Source of the DNA: DAOVDI01 sp965373045
GTDB taxonomy: Bacteria > Acidobacteriota > Aminicenantia > Aminicenantales > Aminicenantaceae
Length of the DNA: 7,069 nt
NCBI GenBank assembly: GCA_965373045.1
Contig: CBDVEQ010000139.1
Span: forward strand, 1-7,069
Direction of reading: 5' to 3'
Shown: in pieces, positions 6,979-7,069 of the stretch
How the letters are laid out: each line of letters begins with the position of its first letter
Position numbering within the stretch: position 1 is the stretch's first letter
The notes under the pieces: model-generated
The model's input: the letters and a program-made list of their open reading frames with translations, nothing else
What the model was told of the DNA's origin: nothing
Database searches by the model: none
Position numbers and translations under genes: made by a program

Positions 6979-7069
6979 GTTGAAATCCCATAGTTTTTTG
7001 TCCCTCTCGGGAAATTGCGTGCCAAGCTGGCTGATCTCTCCCCAGGGCCTCAGTTATGGATGAGTTCAT
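6979..7069 (-). pseudogene. 5' continuation of the receptor gene with an in-frame stop (frameshift or decay)
   Basis: In the receptor frame the 25 codons upstream of the ATG are open and read L-R-P-W-G-E-I-S ... L-W-D-F-N, which runs naturally into the L-G-G-V-L-W motif of the barrel. The next codon upstream is TAA (7056-7054). A neighbouring frame reads E-L-I-H-N up to a TGA at 7052-7050; adding one C in AACTGAGG (about 7053) would join it to L-R-P-W without a stop. Either the gene has a one-base deletion, the sequence has an indel error, or the gene is a remnant. The window ends here, so the rest cannot be judged. Confidence 0.5.

Noticed and set aside
6869..7069. 66-codon minus-strand frame beginning with ATG at the window end
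   Set aside because: It runs through the receptor coding sequence in a different frame and loses the conserved barrel motif; at most its first bases might belong to the upstream receptor frame.

Overview
The window comes from a Gram-negative bacterium: it carries a large outer-membrane beta-barrel gene of the TonB-dependent receptor/Oar type whose product ends in Phe, plus exported enzymes. Moderate GC, Oar-like receptors and heparinase-type enzymes together resemble the Candidatus Aminicenantes/Acidobacteriota neighbourhood. That is an impression from sequence style, not a demonstrated placement.

Layout. Positions 45-3720, on the minus strand, hold a compact three-gene operon read in the order zinc-type medium-chain dehydrogenase (3720-2773), small cupin (2755-2366), exported heparinase II/III-like polysaccharide lyase (2369-45). 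The first two are 17 nt apart; the last two overlap by four bases (ATGA). A 172-bp divergent intergenic region (3721-3892) carries a good sigma70-like promoter for the operon and a 15-bp palindrome in front of the plus-strand gene. That gene (3893-4699) encodes a metallo-beta-lactamase-fold hydrolase of the COG1237 type with an N-terminal membrane segment. After a 65-bp convergent gap, the minus strand holds the barrel part of the receptor (4765-6978). Its 5' part is missing or broken: coding-like sequence continues upstream of the first ATG to 7053 and then meets an in-frame stop.

How the genes may work together (inference). The receptor would import an oligosaccharide or other large substrate. 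The secreted lyase would cleave an acidic polysaccharide by beta-elimination. The two cytosolic products could process the resulting sugar: the cupin perhaps as a KdgF-like handler of unsaturated uronates, the dehydrogenase as an NAD(H)-dependent oxidoreductase. The hydrolase is divergent and has no clear link to this pathway. The most interesting items are the lyase-cupin-dehydrogenase operon, the broken receptor start, and the palindrome and near-leaderless promoter between the divergent genes. No tRNA, rRNA, CRISPR array, insertion sequence or convincing terminator was seen.
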